Translations under genes and position numbers: made by a program | Shown: positions 7,636 through 16,818 of the stretch, one piece after another | Numbering within the stretch: the first letter of the stretch is position 1 | Layout of the letters: every line of letters starts with the position of its first letter | The notes under the pieces: model-generated | The model's database searches: none | The model's input: only the letters and a program-made list of their open reading frames with translations | What the model was told of the DNA's origin: nothing | Assembly: GCF_014647415.1 (NCBI RefSeq) | Contig: NZ_BMPD01000002.1 | Span: 338,324-402,323, forward strand | Length of the DNA stretch: 64,000 nt | Reading direction: 5' to 3' | Source of the DNA: Haloarcula sebkhae | GTDB lineage: Archaea > Halobacteriota > Halobacteria > Halobacteriales > Haloarculaceae

Positions 7636-8136
7636 TCAGACCTCTCGCCGCCGGCCCTTCGGGACCTGTGATCTGAGTTCGCCGTAGACGTACAGGCCGA
7701 CGCCCACCGGTTCGGCCTCACCAGCAAGGTCGTGAGTGACGACGAGATACCCCCAGTCACCGTCCCAGTCGAGTTCCTGATCCTCGCCGGCCACGAACGC
7801 CCGGGCAGCGTCCGCATCGAGGTGGATGACGTTCTGGCTGGCGTGCTCACCGAACCGCTGGACGGCCTCCAGCGTCGGCTTCCAGTGTTCCTGACGTGTC
7901 CGCAGGAACGTCATTCCCAGTCCTTCGATATCGACTGGCGACGGCGGGCTGCCCTGATACAGCCACAGTTTGCCAGCACCGCGCTCCCAGAAGGTGTACC
8001 CCTCGAAGGTCTCCGGCGGGACGCCAAAGCGTTCAGCCCAGAAGCCGAGCACTTCCTGTCGGGTCGCTCGCTCGGGGTCGTCGCGCGCTTCGTCCGTCTC
8101 TGGGAGTCGCGTGAACTCAGTGCTCTGGTCGCTCAT
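7636..8136 (-). CDS. Haloarchaeal protein linked to RNA m5C methyltransferase (DUF7122-like)
   Basis: A 166-aa acidic protein whose ATG overlaps the stop of the upstream RsmB/NOP-type methyltransferase by 4 bp. The overlap and the shared strand suggest that the two act together. The sequence has a conserved-looking centre (FGVPPETFEGYTFWERGAGKLW) and a C-terminal basic tail (VPKGRRREV). It resembles the RNA-binding domain that is fused to some NOL1/NOP2-type methyltransferases, here as a separate polypeptide. That link is inference from position and general resemblance. No catalytic motif is visible. Confidence 0.6.
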   Translation of the reverse strand: MSDQSTEFTRLPETDEARDDPERATRQEVLGFWAERFGVPPETFEGYTFWERGAGKLWLYQGSPPSPVDIEGLGMTFLRTRQEHWKPTLEAVQRFGEHASQNVIHLDADAARAFVAGEDQELDWDGDWGYLVVTHDLAGEAEPVGVGLYVYGELRSQVPKGRRREV

Positions 8137-9044
8137 TCTGCAGGCACCTCCAGTTTCGCACAGAAGAACCCGCCCGTATCGTTGTGATGCGGGTAGATGC
8201 GCTTGGCGTTTGTCACCCTCGGGTCGAAGCGCTCGTCCTGCCACTCGGTGATTCCCGGTGCGTGATCGAGCGGGAGGTCGTAGTCCACGATTTCACAGGC
8301 AACTTCGTCGAGCACGTAGTCCAGCACGGCCTCGTTTTCCTCCGGGGCGAACGTGCAGGTAGAGTAAACAACGGTTCCGCCGGGCTCGGTCACCTCGACA
8401 GCTCGTTTGAGGATACCCTTCTGCACGCCGGAGATGCCTTCGACGTGCGAGAGCGACCAGTCCTCCAGCGTATCCGGGTTCTTGCGAATCGTCCCCTCAC
8501 AGGAACAGGGGACGTCGACGAGCGCCCGGTCGTATCCCTCGCCGCCGAAGGGCTTGAGCGAGTGGTTGCGGCCGTCCTCGTGGGTAACGGCGACCGTCGT
8601 CGCCCCCAGTCGCTCGGTGTTGGTCCGCAGCGCTGAGATACGTCCGAGATTATTGTCGGTTGCGACGACTTCGCCGGTATCCTCCATCAGGGCGGCGAGC
8701 TGGGTCGTCTTGCTCCCCGGTGCCGCACAGGCGTCCCAGACCCGCTCACCGGGCTGAGGGTCTAATACGGTCGCCGGAATCACGGACACTTCCTCCTGGC
8801 CGTGAATCCAGCCGTGGAAGTACGGCCAGTTCGCGCCGGGGGAGTCCTCGGGCAGGACGAACAGGCCGTCGTGCCAGTCGACGGGGTCGTAGGCGATGTC
8901 TGCATCCGCGAGCGCCGTCCGGACCCGCTCGACGGTGGCTTTGATCGTGTTGACCCTGATAGCCGACGGCAGCGGGCGTTCACACGCGTCGATGAACGCC
9001 TCGAAGTCGTCGATGATGGGTCGGTAGCGGTCGAGTGGTTCCAT
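8133..9044 (-). CDS. RsmB/NOP-family RNA m5C methyltransferase
   Basis: A 303-aa SAM-dependent methyltransferase that makes 5-methylcytosine in rRNA or tRNA. Both catalytic cysteines are visible: motif IV DVPCSCEGT and motif VI YSTCTFAPEENE. The SAM loop is DACAAPGSKTTQLA. ATG 9044 is chosen because homology begins at MEPLDRY; the frame is open further upstream but is unlike the family there. The protein lacks a separate N- or C-terminal RNA-binding domain, which may be supplied by the overlapping downstream gene. The exact target (tRNA as for Trm4/NSUN6-type proteins, or rRNA) cannot be told from the sequence. Confidence 0.88.
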   Translation of the reverse strand: MEPLDRYRPIIDDFEAFIDACERPLPSAIRVNTIKATVERVRTALADADIAYDPVDWHDGLFVLPEDSPGANWPYFHGWIHGQEEVSVIPATVLDPQPGERVWDACAAPGSKTTQLAALMEDTGEVVATDNNLGRISALRTNTERLGATTVAVTHEDGRNHSLKPFGGEGYDRALVDVPCSCEGTIRKNPDTLEDWSLSHVEGISGVQKGILKRAVEVTEPGGTVVYSTCTFAPEENEAVLDYVLDEVACEIVDYDLPLDHAPGITEWQDERFDPRVTNAKRIYPHHNDTGGFFCAKLEVPAE

Positions 9045-9131
9045 TGTCCGGCGTTCGCTGGCGGTCGGTTTGTGGGTTTCGAACGGCACCGGCCCATGGC
9101 TTTCAAGCCGTCGGCGGACGATATCTGAGGT

Positions 9132-9869
9132 ATGGCACACATACAGGTCCACCGCGACGACATTTCCCTCGACTCCCCGACACTGGTCGAGGGGCTCCCG
9201 GGCGTCGGCCTCGTCGGCAAGATAGCCGCTGACCACCTTGTCGATGTCTACGACATGGAGTACTACGCGTCGGCCCACTGCGAGGGATTGCCGGAAATCG
9301 CCGTGTACGGAACGGACGACCCGGACGTTCGCCCGCCGGTCCGGCTGTACGCGGACGAGGACCGCGACCTGCTCGTCCTCCAGAGCGACGCACCGGTTTC
9401 CCCATCTGGTGCGAAGGAGTTCGCCAGCTGTATGGTCGGCTGGTTCGAGACCAACGATGCGACACCGATCTACCTCAGCGGCCGTCCTGCGGAGAAAGAT
9501 GGGGTTCCGGCCGTGTACGGCGTCTCGACAGGCGACGGGGCGGCAATGCTTGAGGAGGCGGACGTAAACCCGCCCTCCGAGAACGGCGCGATCACCGGCC
9601 CGACCGGTGCGCTGGTCCACGAATCACAGCGGGTCGGACTAACGAGCGTCGGCCTTATCGTCGAAGCCGACCAGCAGTTCCCCGACCCGGAAGCGGCGCG
9701 GGCACTGCTCCAGACAGGCATCAGTCCACTAACTGACTTCGAGATCGACACTGAGGCCCTAGTCGAGCAGGCCGAGGAAATCGGGCGCGCCAAGGCACAG
9801 CTAGCACAGCAACTGCAGGAGAATCAAGAGGAGAGCACGAGCGCACGACCGCTCGGGATGTATCAGTAA
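9132..9869 (+). CDS. PAC2-family proteasome assembly chaperone-like protein
   Basis: A 245-aa PAC2-family protein. The family start is recognisable: a short strand followed by PTLVEGLPGVGLVGKIAADHL, where the glycine-rich turn marks the family. The C-terminus (about 205-235) is a Gln/Glu-rich helix likely to form a coiled coil. Eukaryotic relatives assist proteasome assembly; in archaea the binding partner is not established. Divergent from the methyltransferase gene with an 87-bp gap. The next gene (SppA-like) starts within its stop codon, so the two are one operon, which hints at a shared role in protein quality control. Confidence 0.85.
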   Translation: MAHIQVHRDDISLDSPTLVEGLPGVGLVGKIAADHLVDVYDMEYYASAHCEGLPEIAVYGTDDPDVRPPVRLYADEDRDLLVLQSDAPVSPSGAKEFASCMVGWFETNDATPIYLSGRPAEKDGVPAVYGVSTGDGAAMLEEADVNPPSENGAITGPTGALVHESQRVGLTSVGLIVEADQQFPDPEAARALLQTGISPLTDFEIDTEALVEQAEEIGRAKAQLAQQLQENQEESTSARPLGMYQ

Positions 9870-10864
9870 TGGCGGGCGCAGACGACATCGTTCGCGGGTT
9901 ACTGGTCATAGCTATCGTCGGTATCGGGACGATCCTGGGGTGGGTGCTGTTTGTCAGGACACCTGACAACCTTGCCCAGTTGCTCGGCGTCCTGCTGGTC
10001 GTCGCTGTCGCCGTCGCCACTGCCCGTATCGGTAGTAACATCGCCGGCTCCCTCCTCCCAGCACACAACGTCGCGGAAGTCGCCGTCGAAGGGCCGATCA
10101 GCCGTGACGGCGGTGGTGGCATCACCAGTCCGCCGGTCGGTGCCTCCGCCGATGACATCGTCGAACAGATCGAACGCGCTGATTCCGACCGAGGTTCAGA
10201 GGCACTGCTCCTGAAGCTGAACACGCCGGGCGGGGAAATCGTCCCCAGCGAGGACATCCGTATCGCCGCCGAGCAGTTCGACGGGCCGACCATCGCCTAC
10301 GCGACGGATGTCTGTGCCAGCGGCGGCTACGATATCGCCGCCGGCTGCGACGAGCTGTGGGCGCGGGATGGCTCAATCGTCGGGTCCATCGGCGTCGTCG
10401 GCTCGCGGGTCAACGCCAAGGAACTGGCCGACCGCCTGGGCCTCTCCTACGAGCAGTTCACCGCCGGTGAGTACAAAGACGCCGGCGTCCCGCTGAAGGA
10501 AATGTCCGAAGACGAGCGCGAGTACCTGCAGGGCATCGTCGACGACTACTACGACCAGTTCATCGACACTGTGGCCGAAGGCCGCGAGATGGACGCCGAG
10601 ACGCTCAAAGACACCGAAGCGCGCATCTTCCTCGGCGATGAGGCGGAAGAACGCGGGCTCGTCGACCGACTCGGCACGCGAGACGATGTCGAGGCGAGCT
10701 TGGAGCAACGGCTGGGCGAGGATGTGACTGTCAAGGAGTACGAGCCCAAGCGCGGACTGACAGGAAAACTCCGTGGGGGCGCACAGCAGGTCGCCTTCGC
10801 CCTCGGCGCGGGTATCGCCGGCGTCGCCGACGGCGATATCGAGGGCCTCTCCTTCCGGCGATAG
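9869..10864 (+). CDS. sppA: SppA-like membrane serine protease (S49 family)
   Basis: A 331-aa membrane-anchored S49 peptidase. Two N-terminal membrane segments (about 8-28 and 36-55) precede the catalytic domain. Ser151 in CASGGYDIAA is the nucleophile and Lys203 in GEYKDAGVP the general base, the Ser-Lys dyad of this family. The LNTPGGEIV segment (117-125) is the usual substrate-strand region. Such proteases clear cut signal peptides and damaged membrane proteins. The ATG shares one base with the stop of the PAC2 gene, so translation is coupled. The length fits the short archaeal form rather than the double-domain E. coli form. Confidence 0.88.
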   Translation: MAGADDIVRGLLVIAIVGIGTILGWVLFVRTPDNLAQLLGVLLVVAVAVATARIGSNIAGSLLPAHNVAEVAVEGPISRDGGGGITSPPVGASADDIVEQIERADSDRGSEALLLKLNTPGGEIVPSEDIRIAAEQFDGPTIAYATDVCASGGYDIAAGCDELWARDGSIVGSIGVVGSRVNAKELADRLGLSYEQFTAGEYKDAGVPLKEMSEDEREYLQGIVDDYYDQFIDTVAEGREMDAETLKDTEARIFLGDEAEERGLVDRLGTRDDVEASLEQRLGEDVTVKEYEPKRGLTGKLRGGAQQVAFALGAGIAGVADGDIEGLSFRR

Positions 10865-10904
10865 CTCGGGAGGTTTTTTATTCGGGGACCGCCTTCGCCG
10901 TAGT

Positions 10905-12026
10905 GTGACTACGCTGGTGGTGTGTATCGACAGGGACAGTCCGGCCGCAGCGGCGTGTCCCGTCGTCGGCCGCGACGCCGTCGAGTCACTCATCACCCAG
11001 ACAGGCGTCGTTGACCCGGAAGACAGCCGGGTCAACTGCCTCCTCGAAGGGCTCGCAGTCGCGGATGAACTCGAAGCCGAGGGGTCTTCGCCGGTCCTCG
11101 CCGTCGTCGGCGGCGGGAGTGACAGCGTCGGCTCGGACCGGGAGATCGCTGGTCAAATCGACAGTCTGGTCGCCGAACACGACCCCGACTCGGCGGTCGT
11201 TGTCGTCGACAGCGCCGACGACGAGCGGCTGGTTCCCATCATCGAGAGCCGCGTTCAGGTTGACGCCGTCGACCGCGTCGTCGTCCGCCAGGCCCGCGAC
11301 ATCGAATCGACGTACTACCTGCTCAAGCAGTTCCTCGCCGATGAAGAACTGCGCAAGACGGTTCTGGTCCCTGTCGGCATCATCATGCTCGCGTTCCCGC
11401 TGTTGCTCGTCGTCACCAGCCCGACCATTGCCGTCGGCGCTATCGCGGCCGCCATCGGCGTGTTCCTCATCTACAAGGGACTGGGTATCGACGCGTACCT
11501 TTCACGCCTCCCCAGCCAGACCCGGGAAGCGCTGTACTCGGGGCAGGTGTCGCTCGTGACGTATGTTGTCGCCGCCGGCCTCTCGCTCGTCGGGGTCTTC
11601 GCCGGTGTGCTGGGCGTCTCTGCGGTCGGCGATATCAGTCCCTTCCTGCTGGCGAACCGCTTTGCCTTCGCGTCCGTGCCGTGGCTGACCGGCGCAGCGC
11701 TGGCCGCCTCGCTCGGTCGCCTACTGGACGAACTCATCCAACAAGAGGGAGTCCGGAGCGCGTACGTGAACCTCCCGTTCGGTGCAGTCGCGGTCGGGCT
11801 CGTCGTTCGCGGCTTTTCTGCGTACTTCCTCGAACGCGGTGGCGTGTTCGAGCCGTTTCAGGTGCCGGAGACGAACCTCAGTATCGTACAGATTCAGGGG
11901 TTCTCGCTGGATGCAGGGACCCGCCTCGGGCTGTTCATCCTCGCAGGCATCCTCATTAGCCTCGTCGGCGTCCGGGTCGCAACCTACGTCAGCCATACCG
12001 ATATCGAGGACGAACTGGTGGAATAG
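10905..12026 (+). CDS. DUF373 family membrane protein
   Basis: A 373-aa protein of the archaeal DUF373 family. The N-terminal half is soluble and starts TTLVVCIDRD, with an alpha/beta fold and the repeated VVVVDSADDERLVPII segment. From about residue 145 on there are six or seven hydrophobic segments ending near the C-terminus. GTG 10905 is chosen because it begins the family homology; a TTTTTTAT tract about 28 bp upstream could act as TATA box for a nearly leaderless mRNA. The function of the family is not known. It follows the sppA-like gene by 40 bp and may be partly co-transcribed with it. Confidence 0.8.
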   Translation: MTTLVVCIDRDSPAAAACPVVGRDAVESLITQTGVVDPEDSRVNCLLEGLAVADELEAEGSSPVLAVVGGGSDSVGSDREIAGQIDSLVAEHDPDSAVVVVDSADDERLVPIIESRVQVDAVDRVVVRQARDIESTYYLLKQFLADEELRKTVLVPVGIIMLAFPLLLVVTSPTIAVGAIAAAIGVFLIYKGLGIDAYLSRLPSQTREALYSGQVSLVTYVVAAGLSLVGVFAGVLGVSAVGDISPFLLANRFAFASVPWLTGAALAASLGRLLDELIQQEGVRSAYVNLPFGAVAVGLVVRGFSAYFLERGGVFEPFQVPETNLSIVQIQGFSLDAGTRLGLFILAGILISLVGVRVATYVSHTDIEDELVE

Positions 12027-12061
12027 ACAGCGATTTACGCCGCCGACGGCTACCGGCGGCT

Positions 12062-12781
12062 ATGACAGACGGCGCGTGGGTTTCGCTGTTCTCCGGCGGC
12101 AAAGACTCCTCGTGGGCGCTGTACCGGGCACTGGAACGGGGCCACCCCGTCGAACGCTTGGTGACGGTCCACCCGGAGGGCGACTCCTACATGTACCACG
12201 TTCCGGCGACACGACTGGCTCGCCTGGCTGCCGAGAGTATCGGTATCCCACTGGTCGAGGTCGAACCTGATGACTTCGAGGCCGACGACGTGCCTGACTC
12301 GGGCGAGCAGGGCGACGCCGAACTCGAACCGCTGGAAGAAGCACTGCGTGAACTCGACGGTGAACTGGACGGCGGCATCACCGGCGTCACCGCAGGCGCT
12401 GTCGAAAGCGAGTACCAGACGACCCGCATCGAATCGATGGCCGACCGCCTCGAAGCCAACGTGTTCGCGCCGCTGTGGCAGGAAAACCCCCGCGACCTCG
12501 CTGACGCGATGCTCGACGCTGGCTTCGAGATTCGGATTATCCGTGTTGCCGCCTACGGCCTCGACGAGTCCTGGCTGGGTCGCACGCTCGACGCCGACGC
12601 GCTCGACGAACTGGAGGCACTCAACGACGAGTACGGCGTCCACATCCTCGGCGAAGGTGGGGAGTTCGAGACGCTCGTCACCGACGGGCCACACATGGAC
12701 CGCCGGATCGAATTGGAGTACGAGACGCAGTGGGACGGCAGTCGTGGGACGGTACAGATCGAAGACGCGTGGCTGGCGTAA
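12062..12781 (+). CDS. dph6: Diphthine--ammonia ligase (Dph6-like ATP pyrophosphatase)
   Basis: A 239-aa PP-loop ATPase of the Dph6/MJ0570 family, which amidates diphthine on elongation factor 2 in the last step of diphthamide synthesis. The PP-loop SLFSGGKDSSWAL is at 8-20, and the family motif GEGGEFETLVTDGP lies near 198-211. There is an acidic insertion around 70-95 typical of halophiles. It is the fourth gene in the rightward run from the PAC2 gene, 35 bp after DUF373. The role follows the family and is consistent with archaeal EF2 carrying diphthamide. Confidence 0.85.
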   Translation: MTDGAWVSLFSGGKDSSWALYRALERGHPVERLVTVHPEGDSYMYHVPATRLARLAAESIGIPLVEVEPDDFEADDVPDSGEQGDAELEPLEEALRELDGELDGGITGVTAGAVESEYQTTRIESMADRLEANVFAPLWQENPRDLADAMLDAGFEIRIIRVAAYGLDESWLGRTLDADALDELEALNDEYGVHILGEGGEFETLVTDGPHMDRRIELEYETQWDGSRGTVQIEDAWLA

Positions 12782-12809
12782 TCAGGAAAGACAAAACGGC
12801 TGGGCGGGA

Positions 12810-13778
12810 CTAATCGCCGTTGGTCAACTGCGTGTGTGCGCCGATGAGCGCACCGGCGAGGTCCAGACTCTCGACTTGCGTGTCGCGGTCGATAATCGAC
12901 TGGCGGATGTCCGAATCGATGATGGTCGTGCCCGGGAACACGATGGTCCCGTCGAGGCTGGAGTTGACGATTTCCGCCCCCGAGAGGACGTGAACGTTCT
13001 CGCCGAGCGTGGTGTTCTCGATGGTGGCGTCCTCCGCGACGACGTTGTCCCCGTCCAGTTCCCACGCGACGGCCTCCAGATAGCTCTCGGGCGTCCCGAT
13101 GTCGTACCAGGCGTCGTCAAACGTGAACGCACGGACCGGCCCGTCATCGACGAGCCACTGGATGAACCAGCCGGGTTCGTCGGGGTTGTTTCCGTCTTCG
13201 AGGTACTCGTCGAAGCGAATCGCATCGGCCGGGAACGCGTAGCAGGCAATCGAGACGAGCGTGCTGTTGGGGTCGTCGGGCTTCTCTTGGAAGTCCGTGA
13301 CCTCCTCGCCGTCGAGTTCGATGAGGCCGTAGGAACTGGCCTTTTCCAGGGACCCAACATCATAGGCGGCGAGCGTGGGGTCGTCGTACTGTTCGAAGTA
13401 GTCGATGAACTCCGCGATGTCGAAGCTGATGAGGTTGTCGCCGGCAATGACGAGCAGGTCTTCATCGCCGAGTCCTTCCCGGTCGACTAGCTGGGCGAGC
13501 GCACCGACGACGCCGAACTTCTCGTCTTCCTCTGCGGTTTCTTCGACGGTCAGCGACGGCTTTTCGAAACTGCTCGCGGCGATGTGGTCCCGGAAGTCGT
13601 CGGCAAACCGCTGGTTCGTACTGACGAACACGTCAGTGATTCGATCGTCCTCCTCTAATTCCCCGAGAATCCGGTCGATGACGGTCGTTTCACCGACAGG
13701 GAGCAGCATCTTGGGCCGGTGCTTGGTGACAGGCCAGAGCCGGGTGGCGTACCCGCCTGCGAGGACAATCGCTTTCAT
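12810..13778 (-). CDS. Sugar-phosphate nucleotidyltransferase (glucose-1-P thymidylyl-/uridylyltransferase type)
   Basis: A 322-aa NDP-sugar pyrophosphorylase. The N-terminus MKAIVLAGGYATRLWPVTKHRPKMLLPV holds the GG-x-G/A-TRL nucleotide loop and the catalytic Lys in RPKMLLPV. The acidic GDNL (about 120) is the metal-binding site. Residues 230-320 form a left-handed beta-helix of hexapeptide-like repeats (VVAEDATIENTTLGENVHVL). ATG 13778 begins the homology. Haloarchaeal enzymes of this type feed S-layer N-glycosylation (AglF) or exopolysaccharide synthesis; the exact sugar cannot be told. It stands alone between a convergent dph6 and a divergent Nudix gene. Confidence 0.85.
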   Translation of the reverse strand: MKAIVLAGGYATRLWPVTKHRPKMLLPVGETTVIDRILGELEEDDRITDVFVSTNQRFADDFRDHIAASSFEKPSLTVEETAEEDEKFGVVGALAQLVDREGLGDEDLLVIAGDNLISFDIAEFIDYFEQYDDPTLAAYDVGSLEKASSYGLIELDGEEVTDFQEKPDDPNSTLVSIACYAFPADAIRFDEYLEDGNNPDEPGWFIQWLVDDGPVRAFTFDDAWYDIGTPESYLEAVAWELDGDNVVAEDATIENTTLGENVHVLSGAEIVNSSLDGTIVFPGTTIIDSDIRQSIIDRDTQVESLDLAGALIGAHTQLTNGD

Positions 13779-13862
13779 GTCCGGAAGCAGACAACCAGAA
13801 TACAAGTTCTTTTTCATCGGCTGGACCACGGCACTTATCGGTGGCCCGGAGTACAACCCGGT

Positions 13863-14510
13863 ATGACTGACGACGCCGACGGCCCTGAGACTGGGGCGGG
13901 AGATGCGAACCTCACAGAGAAGATCAACCAGACGAACGTCGACGAGCGTATTTCGAGCCTGGAAGCGGCCTACGACGAGGTTCCGGTCACCGAGGAGACC
14001 TTCGAGCTATCGCCCGACGAATACGCCGACGTGTTCGCTGCGACACGCGGGACTGGGTACTCCGGGAACAGCGTCGTGTTCGTCACCCGAGACGGCTCAG
14101 AGTTCCCGGAGCTAAGTGACCAGATACCAGAGCAGGCAGCCGGCGATACCCGCGACCGTGTCCTGCTGGTGCTTGGGCGCGGCGCTGACATGTGGGCGCT
14201 GCCCGGCGGCGGCAAGGGGGACGAGTACGAGTCGGTCCAAGGGACTGCCGTCCGCCGCGTCAACGAACAGACCGGCATCCGCTGTACGGTCACCGGCGTC
14301 GCGGAGGTCGTTCACTCGAAGTACTATCCGGACACCGATGCACAGGGGTCGGTGCACACGCTAGACATCTTCCTCGAAGCAGAGTACAAGAAGGGGAGCC
14401 TCGACGTGGACGAGTCTGAACTCGTCGGCGCGGCGTGGTTCGCGGAGCCGCCGGAACGCCTGACCCCCGGAGCTGAAGACCGGTTCGCGGCCTTCCTCGG
14501 CGACAAGTGA
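13863..14510 (+). CDS. Nudix hydrolase with imperfect Nudix box
   Basis: A 215-aa protein with an N-terminal helical acidic region (1-60) and a Nudix fold after about 95. The box runs from GGGKGDEYESV to RRVNEQTGI. The usual REUxEE core is RRVNEQ here, so one metal-binding Glu is replaced by Gln, and the first Arg-Glu pair is Arg-Arg. Activity may therefore be changed or lost. ATG 13863 has a GTAT upstream and fits a leaderless start. Divergent from the sugar nucleotidyltransferase (84-bp gap). The substrate is unknown; haloarchaea carry many such paralogues. Confidence 0.75.
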   Translation: MTDDADGPETGAGDANLTEKINQTNVDERISSLEAAYDEVPVTEETFELSPDEYADVFAATRGTGYSGNSVVFVTRDGSEFPELSDQIPEQAAGDTRDRVLLVLGRGADMWALPGGGKGDEYESVQGTAVRRVNEQTGIRCTVTGVAEVVHSKYYPDTDAQGSVHTLDIFLEAEYKKGSLDVDESELVGAAWFAEPPERLTPGAEDRFAAFLGDK

Positions 14511-14533
14511 CTCCGGAATCCGGGAGCCCTCCG

Positions 14534-14923
14534 TTAGTGTTCGACTAGCTCCACGAGCACCCCGCCAGTCGTTTTCGGATGGAGAAACGCCACGTCGTGC
14601 CCCCACGCGCCCGGCCGTGGCTCCTCGTCTATGAGGTCGATGCCGCAGTCACTAACGGTCTCTAGCGCGGTGGCGATATCGTCTGTCTCCAGAGCCACGT
14701 GATGGATGCCCGGCCCGTTGCTGTCGAGATATCTGGGAATCGCGCCGTCGGCGTCTGGCAGCGGTTCTAGCAGTTCGAAGTAGCCGTTGTCCATCTCCAG
14801 AAACGTCACCTGTAGCCCGTCGAATGTCTCCTCGTGGACGACCGGTGTCCCGAAGGCTTCGGCGAACAGTTCTGCGAGCGGGGCGGCGTCGTCTGTCGCG
14901 ATACCAGCGTGATCGAATTGCAT
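14534..14923 (-). CDS. mce: Methylmalonyl-CoA epimerase
   Basis: A 129-aa glyoxalase-fold epimerase that interconverts the (S)- and (R)-methylmalonyl-CoA forms. Metal ligands are visible: His5 in MQFDHAGIA, His in GIHHVALET, and Glu near the end in LVELVEH. The segment DNGYFELLEPLP is a family marker. ATG 14923 begins the homology. It lies 83 bp after the mutase gene on the same strand and forms the propionate arm with it. In this organism it would also serve the methylaspartate cycle, which makes propionyl-CoA. Confidence 0.93.
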   Translation of the reverse strand: MQFDHAGIATDDAAPLAELFAEAFGTPVVHEETFDGLQVTFLEMDNGYFELLEPLPDADGAIPRYLDSNGPGIHHVALETDDIATALETVSDCGIDLIDEEPRPGAWGHDVAFLHPKTTGGVLVELVEH

Positions 14924-15006
14924 GGACGGCCGTACACCGGGATGGCTTATAATTCTGGGAGCACGGAGGACTGGAAAAACAGGCAATATCCGCGTCTCGA
15001 CCGAGC

Positions 15007-16689
15007 CTACATTGACGAGCCGGGCTGGTACTCGCCGAACACGTCCCGGAGCACGTCGCACACCTCGCCGGTCGTGGCGTAGACTTTCACGGCGTCGATG
15101 ATGTAGGGCATGACGTTCTCGTCGCCCTCGGCGGCCTGTCGGAGCGCGTCGAGTTTCGCCTCGACGGCCTCCTCGTCGCGCTCCTCCCGAACCGTAGCGA
15201 CGTTGTCCTGCTGGGCCTGCTCGACCGCTTCGTCGACCTCTTCGATGTCCTGCTCGCCCTCTTCTTCGACCTGATACTCGTTGACGCCGACGATGATGCG
15301 TTCGCCAGCTTCCTGTTCACGCTGGCGCTCGAAGGCCACGTCCTGAATCTGGCGCTGAACCCACTGTTCCTCGATGGAGCGGCGCATCCCGCCGCGTTCG
15401 TCGACCTCCTCGATGAGTTCACGGGCCTCGGCTTCGAGTTCGTCGGTCAGTGATTCGACGTAGTAGCTTCCGGCCAGCGGGTCGATGGTGTCCGCTGCGC
15501 CGGACTCGTGGGCGAGAATCTGCTGGGTCCGCAGTGCAGTTCTGACAGACTGCTCTGTCGGCAGGCCGATAGCCTCGTCCTTGCCGTTGGTGTGGAGGCT
15601 CTGCGTTCCGCCCAGGACCGCCGCGAGAGCCTGGTAGGAGACGCGGACGACGTTGTTCTCGATTTGCTGGGCGGTCAGCGTCGAGCCAGCGGTCTGGGTG
15701 TGGAACTTCAGTTGCTTGGACTTGGGGTTCTGTGCGTCGAAGCGCTCGTCCATGATTTTCGCCCAGAGTCGACGCGCTGCCCGGAACTTCGCCACTTCCT
15801 CGAAGATGTTGTTATAGGAGGCAAAGAAAAAGGAGAGTTGTGGAGCGAACTCGTCCACGTCCAGCCCGGCCTCGATAGCGGCCTCGACGTACTCGATGCC
15901 GTCGCCGAGAGTGAAGGCGATCTCCTGAGCGGCCGTCGAGCCGGCCTCGCGGATGTGATACCCGGAGATAGAGATAGTATTGAACTTCGGCGTCTCGGCG
16001 GCGCAGAACTCGAAGATATCGGTGATGAGCCGCATCGACGGCTCCGGCGGGTAGATGAACGTGTTCCGGGCGATGTACTCCTTGAGCACGTCATTTTGGA
16101 TAGTCCCGCGGAGTTCCTCGCGGTCGACGCCCTGCTTGTCGCCGACGGCGATGTACATCGCCAGCAGCACCGACGCAGGGGCGTTGATGGTCATACTCGT
16201 CGAGACCTCGTCCAGCGGGATGCCATCGAACACAGTCTCCATGTCGTCCAGCGAGTCGATGGCGACGCCGGTTTTGCCAACTTCGCCGGCGGCCATCGCG
16301 TGGTCGGAGTCGTAGCCCATCTGCGTGGGGAGGTCAAACGCCATCGAGAGCCCGGTCTGGCCCTGGTCGAGCAGGTAATTGAACCGCTCGTTGGTCTCCG
16401 TCGCGGTCCCCATCCCGGCGTACTGGCGCATTGTCCAGAGGCGGCCCCGATAGCCGGTCGGATACACGCCGCGGGTGTAGGGCTCTTGGCCGGGGAAACC
16501 CAGATCCTCTTCGTAGTCGAGATCCGAGATGTCTTCGGGGGTGTACAGGCGGTCTACCTCGTGTCCTTCGGTGTCCGTGGTGAACGTCTCCTTGCGTTCG
16601 CCAAAGCGATCGACGGTGGGCTGGACATCGTCTTCCTCCCACTGAGCCTTCGACTCCCGTATCTCCTCCAGCTCGTCGGGGTCAAACAT
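15007..16689 (-). CDS. mcmA: Methylmalonyl-CoA mutase, large (catalytic) subunit
   Basis: A 560-aa TIM-barrel subunit that converts (R)-methylmalonyl-CoA to succinyl-CoA with adenosylcobalamin. Family segments include [37 protein letters not shown] and [18 protein letters not shown]. The protein stops near residue 560 and has no C-terminal B12-binding domain, so it needs a separate small subunit, which is not in this window. ATG 16689 starts a [15 protein letters not shown]-terminus; a TTTAAGAA box about 30 bp upstream suggests a leaderless mRNA. Upstream of mce, in one unit. It would recycle the propionyl-CoA made by the methylaspartate cycle genes 40 kb away. Confidence 0.93.
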   Translation of the reverse strand: MFDPDELEEIRESKAQWEEDDVQPTVDRFGERKETFTTDTEGHEVDRLYTPEDISDLDYEEDLGFPGQEPYTRGVYPTGYRGRLWTMRQYAGMGTATETNERFNYLLDQGQTGLSMAFDLPTQMGYDSDHAMAAGEVGKTGVAIDSLDDMETVFDGIPLDEVSTSMTINAPASVLLAMYIAVGDKQGVDREELRGTIQNDVLKEYIARNTFIYPPEPSMRLITDIFEFCAAETPKFNTISISGYHIREAGSTAAQEIAFTLGDGIEYVEAAIEAGLDVDEFAPQLSFFFASYNNIFEEVAKFRAARRLWAKIMDERFDAQNPKSKQLKFHTQTAGSTLTAQQIENNVVRVSYQALAAVLGGTQSLHTNGKDEAIGLPTEQSVRTALRTQQILAHESGAADTIDPLAGSYYVESLTDELEAEARELIEEVDERGGMRRSIEEQWVQRQIQDVAFERQREQEAGERIIVGVNEYQVEEEGEQDIEEVDEAVEQAQQDNVATVREERDEEAVEAKLDALRQAAEGDENVMPYIIDAVKVYATTGEVCDVLRDVFGEYQPGSSM

Positions 16690-16789
16690 GGACGGACTGT
16701 CGGACGGCGGAGGCTTAAGGGTTCTTAAATCCTTCACGATTTGTAATCTTCACCCCGCGGGGATTCACAGCGCGCTGTTCCGAGGTGGG

Positions 16790-16797
16790 TTTATATC
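16790..16797 (+). promoter_or_regulatory. TATA box of the FKBP-type isomerase gene
   Basis: TTTATATC lies 22-29 bp before ATG 16819, the spacing expected for a near-leaderless archaeal transcript. The palindrome CCCCGCGGGG (16753-16762) stands about 30 bp upstream of it, midway to the mcmA promoter, and could be a regulator site for either gene. The TATA call is firm by position; the palindrome may be chance in GC-rich DNA. Confidence 0.55.
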
Positions 16798-16818
16798 GTC
16801 GGTCTCTACCGAGGACGT

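Noticed and set aside
12062-12781. Dph6-like PP-loop ATPase considered as the missing lasso cyclase
   Set aside because: It has the diphthamide-ligase motifs and no asparagine-synthetase fold features, and it lies among unrelated genes 4.4 kb from the cluster.
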